From Fen-549 sp964636655 (lineage in GTDB: Bacteria; Actinomycetota; Thermoleophilia; Gaiellales; Gaiellaceae), in assembly GCA_964636655.1 (NCBI GenBank), contig CAZWTK010000009.1, positions 1-64,000 on the forward strand: DNA of 64,000 nt. The letters are read 5' to 3'. Shown piece after piece: positions 48,872 through 57,891 of this stretch; the stretch's first letter is position 1, and each line of letters opens with the position of its first letter. Position numbers and translations under genes: made by a program. The notes under the pieces were generated by a model, which was given only the letters and a program-made list of their open reading frames with translations, did no database searches and was not told the origin of the DNA.

Positions 48872-51091
48872 TTGCTGCGAACGGTCTTCGACAAGGCGGC
48901 GACGGGCATCGGCGTCGCCGACGCCGAGGGCCGGTTTATCGCCTTGAACCCCGCACTGGAGCGAATGCTCGGCTACTCAGCCGAGGAGTGGGCGAAGCGG
49001 CAATTGGCCGACATCGTGCACCCGGACGACCGCGAGAAGGTCGTAGAGGCGAATCGGGACATCTTCAGCGGCAAGAGCGGCGAGCTCGTGCTCGAGCACC
49101 GGTTCCTACATAAAAACGGCGAGGCTGTCTGGGCCCAGGTATCGGTATCGCTGGTGCGCGACAAGCGAGGGGCGCCCTTCCGCCTGATCGCAATCATCGA
49201 CGACATCAGCGAAAGCAAGCGCGCCGAGGAAAACGCGGCTGCGGCTCGCGAGCTCGCGGAGAAGCTGCTGGAAACGACCGATGCGATCGTCGTCGCTCTC
49301 GACTCCACGGGGAAGATCGAGTTCGTCAACGGCGCCTTCGAGGAGCTCACCGGTTACAGCCGCGCGGATCTCGAGAATCAGGGCTGGTTCGAGGCCCTGG
49401 TGCCAAAAGACCGCTATCCGCAGGTCTGGGAGGAGTTCCAGCGCCTCACGGCCGGTGGAGTACCGGTCAGGTTCGAGAATCCGATCCTGACCAAGACAGG
49501 CGAAGAGCGCTACGTCGTTTGGCGCAACAGCGAGCTACGCGGGGACGGCGAGATCACGGGAACGATCTCGGTCGGTATCGACATCACCGAGCGCCGGCAA
49601 GCCGAGAAGGCGCTCGAGGACTCGGAGGAGAAGCTACTGGCGGTGTTCACCTCATCACCGGCCGGACTGGCGGTCAGCGATACGGCCGGCGAGGTCTACG
49701 ACGTCAACCAAGAATTCGAGCGCCTGTTCGAGTGCCGGCACGAGGAAGTCGTGGGGAAGAAGTCGAGCGAGCTCGAGTTCTGGGTCGACCCGAAAGACAG
49801 GGATCGGATTATCGGCCTGATCGATGAGACCGGGGGAATCAAGGGCTTCGAAGCCCAGATGCGGTCAAAGACTGGAAAAACGATGACGATGAATCTCGAC
49901 GTTCAGGCCGTCACCGTGCGCGACCATTCCTACCTGCTTTCTGCCTTCACCGACATCACTGAACGCATACAGGCCGAGGAGCAACTGGCGCTTCTGAAGC
50001 ACTCGATCGACGTGCACCCCGATGGCGCTTACTGGATAGACGGCGACACTCGTTTTTTCTACGTAAACGATGCCGCCTGCAAGGCTGTCGGATACGAGCG
50101 TGAGGAGTTGATCGGTCAACCTCTCAGCCTCATCGATCCAAGCGCCACGCCTGAAGAAATGGGGGTCATCTGGACGGAGTTGTCGCAGGACAGCGCTTAC
50201 TTCGGCGAGATGGTGCACCGACGCAAGGATGGAAGCGAGTTCCCGGTCGAGATCACGGCTGCTCATGTGCAGTTCGGCGGCAAGAGTTACTACTGCAGCT
50301 TCGCGCACGACATCAGCGAGCGCAGACGGGCCGAGGAAGAGCGGGCGCTGTTGACCAAGCAGCTGCAACAGGCGCAGAAGATGGAGGCGATCGGCAGGCT
50401 CGCGGGTGGCGTCGCGCACAGCTTCAACAACATCCTGACCGCCCTGGGCGGCTACTGCGAGCTGTTGCTGGCGAAGCTCCCGGAGGGATCGGACTGCCGG
50501 CCGGAGGCCGAGCAGATCAAGCGCGCAGCCGACCACGCGGCTTCGATCACGCGCGAGCTTCTCGTTTTCAGCCGGCGTGAGGCCGCAAAGAAGGTGCGGC
50601 TCGACCTGAACACGGTTGTAGTGCAGACGCAACTGCTTCTGCGTGAGTTGATACGCGGCGACATCAAGATCGTGACGGCGCTCGCCCCGGTCGTGCCGAT
50701 GGTGCTGGCCGACCGCAGCCAGATCGAGCAGGTGCTGGTGAACCTGGTCGTGAACGCCAGCGACGCGATGCCAAAGGGCGGCGTGATCGCGATCGAGACG
50801 GCCGATCTCGAGCTCGACGAGCCGTTGCTGGAGGGAGACGCCACGCTCGCCCCCGGGCGCTACGTGGCGCTCGTCGTCAAGGACAGCGGATCCGGCATGG
50901 ACGAGAGCACGCTCGCGCGCATCTTCGAGCCTTTCTTCTCGACCAAGACCCCCGACAAGGGAACCGGGCTGGGGCTGGCGACGGTGTACGGCATCGTCGA
51001 GGAGTCAGGCGGCCGCATCCACGTCGACAGCAAGCCGGGCGCGGGCACCAAGTTCGCGATCTACCTGCCCGCTCTGCCCGCTCGCGGCTAG
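48872..51091 (+). CDS. Cytoplasmic sensor histidine kinase with four PAS domains
   Basis: A 739-residue kinase without transmembrane segments. Four PAS/PAC units follow one another (about 1-120, 130-245, 255-365, 370-490), each closing with a D-I(T/S)-E-R/S-x-x-A-E motif. The H-box 'GRLAGGVAHSFNNIL' (~residue 512) has Ser where NtrB-like kinases usually carry Asp. An HATPase domain with 'NLVVNASDAM', 'DSGSGM' and 'GTGLGLATVYGIV' ends the protein. No response regulator lies nearby, so it is an orphan kinase. The TTG at 48872 is the first usable start codon; the open frame extends upstream without ATG or GTG. Confidence 0.88.
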   Translation: MLRTVFDKAATGIGVADAEGRFIALNPALERMLGYSAEEWAKRQLADIVHPDDREKVVEANRDIFSGKSGELVLEHRFLHKNGEAVWAQVSVSLVRDKRGAPFRLIAIIDDISESKRAEENAAAARELAEKLLETTDAIVVALDSTGKIEFVNGAFEELTGYSRADLENQGWFEALVPKDRYPQVWEEFQRLTAGGVPVRFENPILTKTGEERYVVWRNSELRGDGEITGTISVGIDITERRQAEKALEDSEEKLLAVFTSSPAGLAVSDTAGEVYDVNQEFERLFECRHEEVVGKKSSELEFWVDPKDRDRIIGLIDETGGIKGFEAQMRSKTGKTMTMNLDVQAVTVRDHSYLLSAFTDITERIQAEEQLALLKHSIDVHPDGAYWIDGDTRFFYVNDAACKAVGYEREELIGQPLSLIDPSATPEEMGVIWTELSQDSAYFGEMVHRRKDGSEFPVEITAAHVQFGGKSYYCSFAHDISERRRAEEERALLTKQLQQAQKMEAIGRLAGGVAHSFNNILTALGGYCELLLAKLPEGSDCRPEAEQIKRAADHAASITRELLVFSRREAAKKVRLDLNTVVVQTQLLLRELIRGDIKIVTALAPVVPMVLADRSQIEQVLVNLVVNASDAMPKGGVIAIETADLELDEPLLEGDATLAPGRYVALVVKDSGSGMDESTLARIFEPFFSTKTPDKGTGLGLATVYGIVEESGGRIHVDSKPGAGTKFAIYLPALPARG

Positions 51092-51291
51092 CGGCACCGA
51101 CTACGGTCGCTTTCGGTGGGGATGTGCGCCCGAGCGGATCGAGCCGCGGCTACCCGTGGGAGGGCGTACCCACCGATGGTTCGTGGAGTTCCCGTTTGCC
51201 GGTGCCGCGATTGCGGCGGAATAGGCTCTAAGCTTCGGCAGGCAGGCTCCGCTCGCTGCGCACACGTGTCGGGACCGGAGGTGATTGGTCG

Positions 51292-52500
51292 ATGAAGATC
51301 GTCGAGGCGAAGGTTTTTGTCTGCTGCCCGGGCAGGAACTTCGTCACCCTGAAGATCACGACCGAGTCGGGCCTGATCGGCCTCGGTGACGCCACGCTGA
51401 ACGGGCGCGAGCTGGCGGTCGCCAGCTACCTCGAGGATCACGTCTGCCCGCTTCTGATCGGCCGCGACGCCGGGCAGATCGAGGACATCTGGCAGTTCCT
51501 CTACAAGGGCGCCTACTGGCGCCGGGGCCCGGTGACGATGAACGCGATCGGCGCCGTCGACGTTGCGCTCTGGGACATCAAGGGCAAGGCCGCCGGAATG
51601 CCCGTCTACCAGCTCCTCGGCGGCAAGGCCAGAGACGGCGTGCTCGTCTACGGGCACGCCAACGGCGAGGACATCCCCTCGGCGCTGCGTGCGGTCGAGC
51701 GCTTCCTCGCCGACGGCTATCTGGCCGTGCGGGCGCAGGCGCTCGTGCCCGGCCTGGAGCGGATGTACGGCATCACCAAGGAGCAGTTCCGCTACGAGGC
51801 GGCCGAGGGCGACCTGCCGCTGGAGACCGTCTGGGAGACCCGCCCCTACCTCGAGTTCGTGCCCAAGCTGCTCGGAGCGGTACGCGACGAGCTCGGCTAC
51901 GACTTCCATCTCCTGCACGACGTCCACCACCGCCTGACGCCGATCGAGGCGGGCGAGCTGGGCAAGAGGATCGAGGAGTACTCGCTCTTCTGGCTCGAGG
52001 ATCCGACGCCGGCCGAGCTGCAGGAGTCGTTTCGGATCATCCGCCGCCACACCACCACTCCGATCGCGGTCGGCGAGGTCTTCAACTCGATCTGGGACTG
52101 CCAGCAGCTGATCGAAGAGCAGCTGATCGACTACATACGCATGGACGCCGCGCATTCGGGCGGGCTCACGCACCTGCGCAAGATCGCCGCGCTGGGCGAG
52201 ATACACAACGTGCGCACGGGCTGTCACGGCGCCACCGATCTCTCCCCCGTATGCCTGGCCGCCGACCTGCACTTCGGCATCTCGGTACCGAACTTCGGCA
52301 TCCAGGAGTACATGCGCCACTCGGACGAGACCGACGCCGTCTTCCCGCACTCCTACCGCTTCGAGAGCGGCTACCTGCACCCGGGCGAAGAGCCGGGGCT
52401 GGGGGTCGAGCTCGACCTCGAGCTGCTCGAGCGCTTCCCCTACAAGCGCACCTACCTACCCGTCGCACGGCTGCGCGACGGCTCGGTCACGAGTTGGTGA
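51292..52500 (+). CDS. manD: D-mannonate dehydratase, enolase superfamily (ManD/RspA)
   Basis: The enzyme dehydrates D-mannonate to 2-keto-3-deoxy-D-gluconate. The 402-residue protein has the enolase-superfamily metal ligands in 'HLLHDVHHRLTPIEA' (Asp, with a nearby His), 'FWLEDPTPAE' (Glu) and 'AVGEVFNSIWD' (Glu). It also has the ManD-specific 'RTGCHGATDLSPVCLAADLH', 'FGIQEYMRH' and 'LHPGEEPGLGVELD'. Family members vary greatly in activity, but the neighbours (fructuronate reductase, uronate isomerase) argue for a true mannonate dehydratase. GGAGGTGATT precedes the ATG by ten bases. It starts a three-gene run. Confidence 0.9.
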   Translation: MKIVEAKVFVCCPGRNFVTLKITTESGLIGLGDATLNGRELAVASYLEDHVCPLLIGRDAGQIEDIWQFLYKGAYWRRGPVTMNAIGAVDVALWDIKGKAAGMPVYQLLGGKARDGVLVYGHANGEDIPSALRAVERFLADGYLAVRAQALVPGLERMYGITKEQFRYEAAEGDLPLETVWETRPYLEFVPKLLGAVRDELGYDFHLLHDVHHRLTPIEAGELGKRIEEYSLFWLEDPTPAELQESFRIIRRHTTTPIAVGEVFNSIWDCQQLIEEQLIDYIRMDAAHSGGLTHLRKIAALGEIHNVRTGCHGATDLSPVCLAADLHFGISVPNFGIQEYMRHSDETDAVFPHSYRFESGYLHPGEEPGLGVELDLELLERFPYKRTYLPVARLRDGSVTSW

Positions 52501-52507
52501 GGAAGCA

Positions 52508-53356
52508 GTGAGCGAGCCCCGCCCGGCCGACTACCTCGAGCGGCTCTTCGGCCTCGAAGGTCGGGTCGCCGTGGTGAGCGGCGGAAGTGGAGCGCTCGGC
52601 GGCGCGATCGCGCGCGGCCTGGCGCAGGCCGGAGCCCGAGTTGCCGTTCTCGCGCGCAGGCGCGGCCCGATCGACACGGTGGTCGAGGCGATCGCCCGCG
52701 AGGGCGGCGAGGCGCTGGGAGTCGAGGCCGACGTGACCGAGCGGGCGCAGCTCGAGAGCGCCCGCGACATGCTGCTCGAGCGCTGGGGGCAGATCGACGT
52801 GCTCGTGAACGGCGCCGGCGGAAACATCCCCGAGGCGATCGTCGACGAGACGCGATCGTTCTTCGATCTGCCCGCCGCGGAGTTCGAGCGGGCGCTTCGG
52901 CTCAACCTGCTCGGGACGGTGTTGCCGAGCCAGGTCTTCGCCCGGGCGATGAGCGAAGGGGAGGAACGGCGCGGCTCAATCGTCAACATCTCCTCGGTGA
53001 CGGGGCGGCGGCCGGCGACGCGTGTGGTCGCCTACGCGGCCGCCAAGGCGGGGGTGGACAACTTCACCCGCTGGTTGGCGGTGGAGATGGCACGCCGCTT
53101 CGGCGAGCGCATCCGCGTCAACGCGATCGCGCCCGGCTTCTTTCTGGCCGAGCAGAACAGGACGCTCCTCACCGACGCCGAGGGAGGCTTGACGGAACGC
53201 GGCGCGAGCGTGGTGCGGGCGACTCCGATCGGCCGCTTCGGACTGCCCGAGGAGCTCGTCTCGACCGTGCTCTGGCTGGCTGGAGCGGGCGCCTCGTTCG
53301 TGAACGGCAGCGTGGTCACCGTCGACGGAGGAATGGACGCGTTCCGTGGCGTCTGA
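52508..53356 (+). CDS. SDR-type D-fructuronate reductase (UxuB-like)
   Basis: A 282-residue SDR: 'VAVVSGGSGALGGAIARGLAQAGA', 'VNGAGGNIPEAIVDE', a Ser-Val-x-Gly then 'YAAAKAGVDNFTRWLAVEMA' (Tyr, Lys) and 'NGSVVTVDGGMDAF'. The N-G/A-A-G-G-N-x-P block is characteristic of SDR-type D-mannonate oxidoreductases, which interconvert fructuronate and mannonate in the Bacillus/Thermotoga version of the uronate pathway. It lies seven bases after manD and overlaps uxaC by 11 bases, giving the missing middle step of the pathway. Confidence 0.85.
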   Translation: MSEPRPADYLERLFGLEGRVAVVSGGSGALGGAIARGLAQAGARVAVLARRRGPIDTVVEAIAREGGEALGVEADVTERAQLESARDMLLERWGQIDVLVNGAGGNIPEAIVDETRSFFDLPAAEFERALRLNLLGTVLPSQVFARAMSEGEERRGSIVNISSVTGRRPATRVVAYAAAKAGVDNFTRWLAVEMARRFGERIRVNAIAPGFFLAEQNRTLLTDAEGGLTERGASVVRATPIGRFGLPEELVSTVLWLAGAGASFVNGSVVTVDGGMDAFRGV

Positions 53357-54770
53357 GCGGCTCGATCCCGATCGCCTCCTGGGCACGAGCGCCGAGCAGC
53401 GCTCGCTGGCGCGTGGGCTCTACGACTCCGTTGCCCCGCTCCCCATCGTCAGCCCGCACGGGCATGTTCCCGTCGAGCTGCTGGCCGATCCGGAGGCTCG
53501 CCTCGACCCGCCCGGCCGCCTCTTCGTCACGCACGATCATTACGTGCTGCGCATGCTCTACTCGCAGGGAATTCCGCTCGAGCAACTCGGCCTGCAACCG
53601 CTCGACGGAGGGCCGGCCGAGCAGGACGATCGCAAGGTCTGGCAGTGCTTCTGCGACAACTTCGAGCTTTTCTCCGGGACGCCGAGCGGGCTCTGGATCG
53701 CCGCGACCCTGAGCGACGTGTTCGAGTTCGAGGGGCGCCTCTCCAAGGCGAACGCTCAGGCCGTGTACGACCAGGTCGCCACGCGGCTCGAGTCGGCCGA
53801 TTTCGCGCCCAGAGCCCTGCTCGACCGCTTTGGAATCGAGCTGCTGGCGACTACCGACTCGGCCGAGGCGGATCTCGAGCCGCACCGGCGCCTGCGTACG
53901 GATGGCCTTGCCGACCGGGTGCGACCGACCTTCCGGCCCGAGGCGGTGAGCACGCTCGGCGCCGCCGGCTGGCGGGCATCGTTGAACAGGCTCGAGACCG
54001 TCTCGAAGCGGGAGATCGGTACCTACCGGGCGTTCATGGAAGCACTCGAGGAACGCCGCGGGCAGTTCAAGGCGCTCGGAGCGATGGCGACCGACCACGC
54101 CAGTGAGTCGGTCCAAACGGAGAGACTCTCGGCGACAGAGGCCGAGACGATCTTCCGGCGTGCTCTCGGCGCAGGAGTCACGCCCGAGCAGGCCGAGCGC
54201 TTCGGTGCGCACATGCTCTGGGAGGCGGCGCGCATGAGCCGCGAGGACGGGCTGGTGATGCAGATCCACGCCGGCAGCAGGCGCGATCACAACGCGGCGC
54301 TCGAGGAGCGCTTCGGGCACGACATCGGCGCCGACATCCCGCTGGCCCTCGACTGGACGCGCGGCCTGCGTCCGCTGCTGACGGCCCACGGCAACGACCC
54401 GCGCCTGCGCCTCGTTATCTCTACTCTCGACGAGAGCACGTACAGCCGTGAGCTGGCGCCGCTGGCCGGCCACTACCCCTCGATACTGCTCGGGCCGCCC
54501 TGGTGGTTCCACGACAGCCGAAACGGCATCGTTCGCTATCTCGACTCGGTCAGCGAGACGGCCGGCTTCGCCAATCTGGCCGGCTTCGCCGACGACGCGC
54601 ACAACCTGGTCGCCATCCCCGCCCGCCACGACCTCTGGCGCCGCGTCACTTGCTCTTGGCTGGCCGACCGCGTGCTGCTCGGCATCCTCGACGAGGACGA
54701 GGCGACCCGGATCGCCGCGGAGCTAGCTTGCGGGCTGGCGCGACGCGCCTACAGGCTGCCCGAGCCGTAG
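53346..54770 (+). CDS. uxaC: Uronate isomerase UxaC
   Basis: UxaC isomerises D-glucuronate to fructuronate (and galacturonate to tagaturonate). The 474-residue amidohydrolase-superfamily protein has the metal His pair in 'IVSPHGHVP', 'THDHYVLRMLYSQGI', 'IELLATTDSAEADLEPH', 'VMQIHAGSRRDHN' and 'GPPWWFHDS'. The GTG at 53346 overlaps the end of the reductase gene. With the two upstream genes it completes glucuronate to 2-keto-3-deoxygluconate; KDG kinase and aldolase are not in the window. Confidence 0.93.
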   Translation: MASERLDPDRLLGTSAEQRSLARGLYDSVAPLPIVSPHGHVPVELLADPEARLDPPGRLFVTHDHYVLRMLYSQGIPLEQLGLQPLDGGPAEQDDRKVWQCFCDNFELFSGTPSGLWIAATLSDVFEFEGRLSKANAQAVYDQVATRLESADFAPRALLDRFGIELLATTDSAEADLEPHRRLRTDGLADRVRPTFRPEAVSTLGAAGWRASLNRLETVSKREIGTYRAFMEALEERRGQFKALGAMATDHASESVQTERLSATEAETIFRRALGAGVTPEQAERFGAHMLWEAARMSREDGLVMQIHAGSRRDHNAALEERFGHDIGADIPLALDWTRGLRPLLTAHGNDPRLRLVISTLDESTYSRELAPLAGHYPSILLGPPWWFHDSRNGIVRYLDSVSETAGFANLAGFADDAHNLVAIPARHDLWRRVTCSWLADRVLLGILDEDEATRIAAELACGLARRAYRLPEP

Positions 54771-54793
54771 ACACGCTATTCAGCGCCCGACGG

Positions 54794-55741
54794 TCACGCC
54801 GCGGCCGGCGGAGGCTCCGACCAGGTCTGACGCGCCCGCGCCCAGTCGGGATCGTCGCGCCAGATGAACGAGTCCTGCTTCAGGTCGGAGAGGGCTTGCG
54901 CCAGCTCCTCCCTGGTGTTCATCACGAACGGTCCGTAGCGGGCGATCGGCTCGCGCAGGGGCGCTCCTGAGACGAGCAGGAAGCGAACCGCTTTGCCGCT
55001 CGTCTGCACGCGCACCTCGTCGCCGTCGCCGAAGACGGCGAGCTGCGGAGCCTGCACCAGCTGGCCGTCGAGCTCGCCGCGATAGCCGAAGTCGCCGGCG
55101 ACACCGAACGAGCCCTCGCCGCGAAAGACGTAGGCGAAGGCGTTGTGACCCCGCGGCACCGGTTGAACGAACGTGCAACCGGCCGGCATCTCGACGTCGA
55201 TGTACTCCGGCTCGGCATAGATCTCGGTCACCGGGCCGGCTACGCCTCCCACCGCACCGGACACGACGCGCACGCGCACGCCGTCGTCGCGCTCGACCAG
55301 CGGGATGCTCGCGGCGGCCACCTCCTGATAGCGCGGTTGCGACAGCTTCAGTTTCGCCGGCATGTTGACCCAGAGCTGAAAGCCGTCCATCTTTCCGTCG
55401 CGCGGCCTGGGCATCTCCTCGTGCATCAGACCGCCACCGGCCGTCATCCACTGCACGTCGCCGGGGCCGATGGCACCCGCGTGACCGAGCGTGTCTTTGT
55501 GGTCGACCTCGCCCGCGAGCATGTAGGTGACCGTCTCGATGCCGCGGTGCGGATGGAGTGGGAAGCCGGCCAGATAGTCCTCGGGGTCGTCCGACTCGAA
55601 GTGATCGAGGAGCAGGAAGGGATCGAGGTAATCGAGCGCCCAGCCGCCGATCGAGCGCTTCAGCTTGACCCCCGCCCCCTCGAGCGTGGGCTGCGGATCT
55701 ATGATCCTGGTGACCGTTCGCGTGCGCAGACCGATGTCCAC
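54794..55741 (-). CDS. Pirin family protein
   Basis: A 315-residue bicupin: 'LKRSIGGWALDYLDPFLLLDHF', the metal-binding 'FPLHPHRGIETVTYMLAGEV', 'GDVQWMTAGGGLMHEE' (His and Glu ligands), and a second cupin with 'VFRGEGSFGVAGD'. Pirins include quercetinases and redox-sensing co-regulators; the role here is unknown. I start at the GTG at 55741, which has a GAGAGAGG site upstream. The open frame reaching 55924 overlaps the dxs start and is not protein-like. Confidence 0.88.
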   Translation of the reverse strand: MDIGLRTRTVTRIIDPQPTLEGAGVKLKRSIGGWALDYLDPFLLLDHFESDDPEDYLAGFPLHPHRGIETVTYMLAGEVDHKDTLGHAGAIGPGDVQWMTAGGGLMHEEMPRPRDGKMDGFQLWVNMPAKLKLSQPRYQEVAAASIPLVERDDGVRVRVVSGAVGGVAGPVTEIYAEPEYIDVEMPAGCTFVQPVPRGHNAFAYVFRGEGSFGVAGDFGYRGELDGQLVQAPQLAVFGDGDEVRVQTSGKAVRFLLVSGAPLREPIARYGPFVMNTREELAQALSDLKQDSFIWRDDPDWARARQTWSEPPPAAA

Positions 55742-55888
55742 CGTGACCTCTCTCACCGAGCGACGCCTCGGGTTTTCCCGTGAGCCCGGCGGGGAAAACC
55801 ATCCGGTGTCGGGCCACCGCCCTCCCGCGATGACTCCAGAGCACAGGAACACTCCCACGCGATGTGCCGCAGGAGGTATGGTCCCGCG

Positions 55889-57871
55889 GTGACGCGCGTG
55901 CTGGATCGGATCGACTCGCCGCAAGACCTACGCGGGCTCAGCGAAGACGAGCTGCAGCAGGTGGCGCAGGAGATCCGCGAGGAGATCATCGAGACCGTCG
56001 GGGAAGTCGGAGGCCACTTCGCCGCCAACCTCGGAACCTGTGAGCTGGCGGTCGCGCTCCACTCCCTGCTCGACTCGCCGCGCGACAAGATCCTCTGGGA
56101 CGTCGGCCACCAGGCCTACCCGCACAAGGTTCTCACGGGCCGGCGCGACCGCCTGGCCACGATCCGCTCCTACGGCGGGCTTGCGCCGTTCTGCTCGATC
56201 TTCGAATCCGAGCACGACGCGGTCGGCGGCGGGCACGCCTCGACCTCGATCGGCTGCGCGGTTGGCTTCAAGGAGGCGATGCTGCGCGGGATCGGTGAGG
56301 ACGGGCATGTGGTAGCCGTTATCGGCGACGGCGGGATGACCGGAGGCGCCGCGTTCGAGGCGATCCACCAGGCGGGTGGCCTGGAAACGCCGATCGTCGT
56401 GGTGCTGAACGACAACGGCATGTCGATCGCGCCCAATGTCGGTGCGCTCTCGCGCCTGCTCACAAGAGCGCGGCTGAACTCGAACCTCTGGCACGCCCGC
56501 GAGGGCGTGGAGGATCGCCTGCGCCAGCTGCCGGATGGAATCGGCGGCGTCTTCGACCGCTTGGGGCGGCAGGTCAAGGGGTCGCTCAGGGCGCTCAACG
56601 CCGCGGGCCTGCTGTGGGAGGAGTTCGGCTTCGCCTACGTCGGCGTCGTCGACGGTCACGATGTGAGGTCGCTGCGCTCGGCGCTGACCGCCGCGCTCGG
56701 CGCGGAGCGACCGGTCGTCGTGCACGTTGCGACGGTCAAGGGTAGGGGTTTCGCGCCGGCGGAGGACGGCGGCCTGGCCGGCATGGAGAAGTGGCACGCG
56801 GCGAACCCGAAGTCGATTGCGAACGGCAAGCCGAACGGCGCCGTCTCGTCATCGGCCTCGCGGCCGGCGGATTACACGACGGTCTTCGGAGGCGCGCTCG
56901 TCGAGGAGTGCCGGCGCGACGAGCGAATCATCGGCATCACCGCTGCGATGAGCTCGGGCACCGGCCTGAACCTCCTGCAACAGGAGCTGCCCGAGCGCTA
57001 CTTTGACGTCGGCATCGCCGAGCAGCAGGCGGTGCTGTTCGCGGCCGGACTGGCGCTTCAGGGCGCGAAGCCGGTGTGCGCGATCTACTCCACCTTCCTG
57101 CAGCGCGCCTACGACCAGATCCTGCACGACGTGTGCCTGCAGCATCTGAACGTCGTGTTTGCGATGGACCGCGCCGGTCTCGTCGGCGAGGACGGCGCCA
57201 CGCACCACGGCGCCTTCGACATCGCCTACCTGCGCTCGCTGCCGAACATCGTGCTGATGGCGCCGCGCGACGAGGCCATGCTCGTACACATGCTGCACAC
57301 GGCGCTCCTCTACGACGACGGCCCGATCGCGTTGCGCTATCCGCGCGGCGAGGGGCAGGGCGTGCCGCTTCCGGCGCTGCCCGAGCAGCTGGAGATCGGC
57401 ACAGCCGAGCTACTACGACGTGGTGAGCGCGTCGCGCTCGTCGGCTACGGCAGAGGAGTACAGAAGGCGCTCGAGGCGGCGGATCTGCTTGCCGCAGAGG
57501 GTCTCGAGACAACGGTCGCCGACGCCCGCTTTGCAAAACCGCTCGACGCCGAGCTCCTACGCCGCCTCGTACGCGAGCATGAGCTGCTGGTAACGGTCGA
57601 GGATGGTGTGCTGGCGGGTGGCTTTGGCACCGCCTGCTGGGAGCTTCTCTCCGAGCAGGGCCAGGCGCCCCAGATTCTCCGCATCGGTCTGCCCGATCGC
57701 TTCGTCGCGCACGGCGCGCCGCCTCTCCTCCACGCCGAGGTTGGATTCACCGGCGAGCGTATCGCCGAGCAGATCGAGGCGGCGCTTCCAGGCGGAATCG
57801 GCTCGAAGCGCCTGCTTCACGTCGCGCGAGCCGGCGCCGGCGGAGCGCGGCGGCGCCGCGGCGAGCGCTGA
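55889..57871 (+). CDS. dxs: 1-deoxy-D-xylulose-5-phosphate synthase
   Basis: Dxs starts the MEP isoprenoid pathway by condensing pyruvate and glyceraldehyde-3-phosphate with thiamine diphosphate. The ~660-residue product shows 'LWDVGHQAYPHKVLTGRR', the ThDP loop 'VIGDGGMTGGAAFEAIHQAG', 'VLNDNGMSIAPNVGAL', 'YFDVGIAEQQAVLFAAGLA', 'AMDRAGLVGEDGATHHGAFD' and a C-terminal transketolase domain. GTG codons at 55889 or 55898 both give a family-like start; AGGAGG lies 12 bases before the first. It is divergent from pirin. Confidence 0.95.
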   Translation: MTRVLDRIDSPQDLRGLSEDELQQVAQEIREEIIETVGEVGGHFAANLGTCELAVALHSLLDSPRDKILWDVGHQAYPHKVLTGRRDRLATIRSYGGLAPFCSIFESEHDAVGGGHASTSIGCAVGFKEAMLRGIGEDGHVVAVIGDGGMTGGAAFEAIHQAGGLETPIVVVLNDNGMSIAPNVGALSRLLTRARLNSNLWHAREGVEDRLRQLPDGIGGVFDRLGRQVKGSLRALNAAGLLWEEFGFAYVGVVDGHDVRSLRSALTAALGAERPVVVHVATVKGRGFAPAEDGGLAGMEKWHAANPKSIANGKPNGAVSSSASRPADYTTVFGGALVEECRRDERIIGITAAMSSGTGLNLLQQELPERYFDVGIAEQQAVLFAAGLALQGAKPVCAIYSTFLQRAYDQILHDVCLQHLNVVFAMDRAGLVGEDGATHHGAFDIAYLRSLPNIVLMAPRDEAMLVHMLHTALLYDDGPIALRYPRGEGQGVPLPALPEQLEIGTAELLRRGERVALVGYGRGVQKALEAADLLAAEGLETTVADARFAKPLDAELLRRLVREHELLVTVEDGVLAGGFGTACWELLSEQGQAPQILRIGLPDRFVAHGAPPLLHAEVGFTGERIAEQIEAALPGGIGSKRLLHVARAGAGGARRRRGER

Positions 57872-57891
57872 GGCGAGATTCGACGCCGCGA

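Noticed and set aside
53316..54629. 437-residue antisense frame opposite uxaC
   Set aside because: No motifs; uxaC on the plus strand is complete and conserved.
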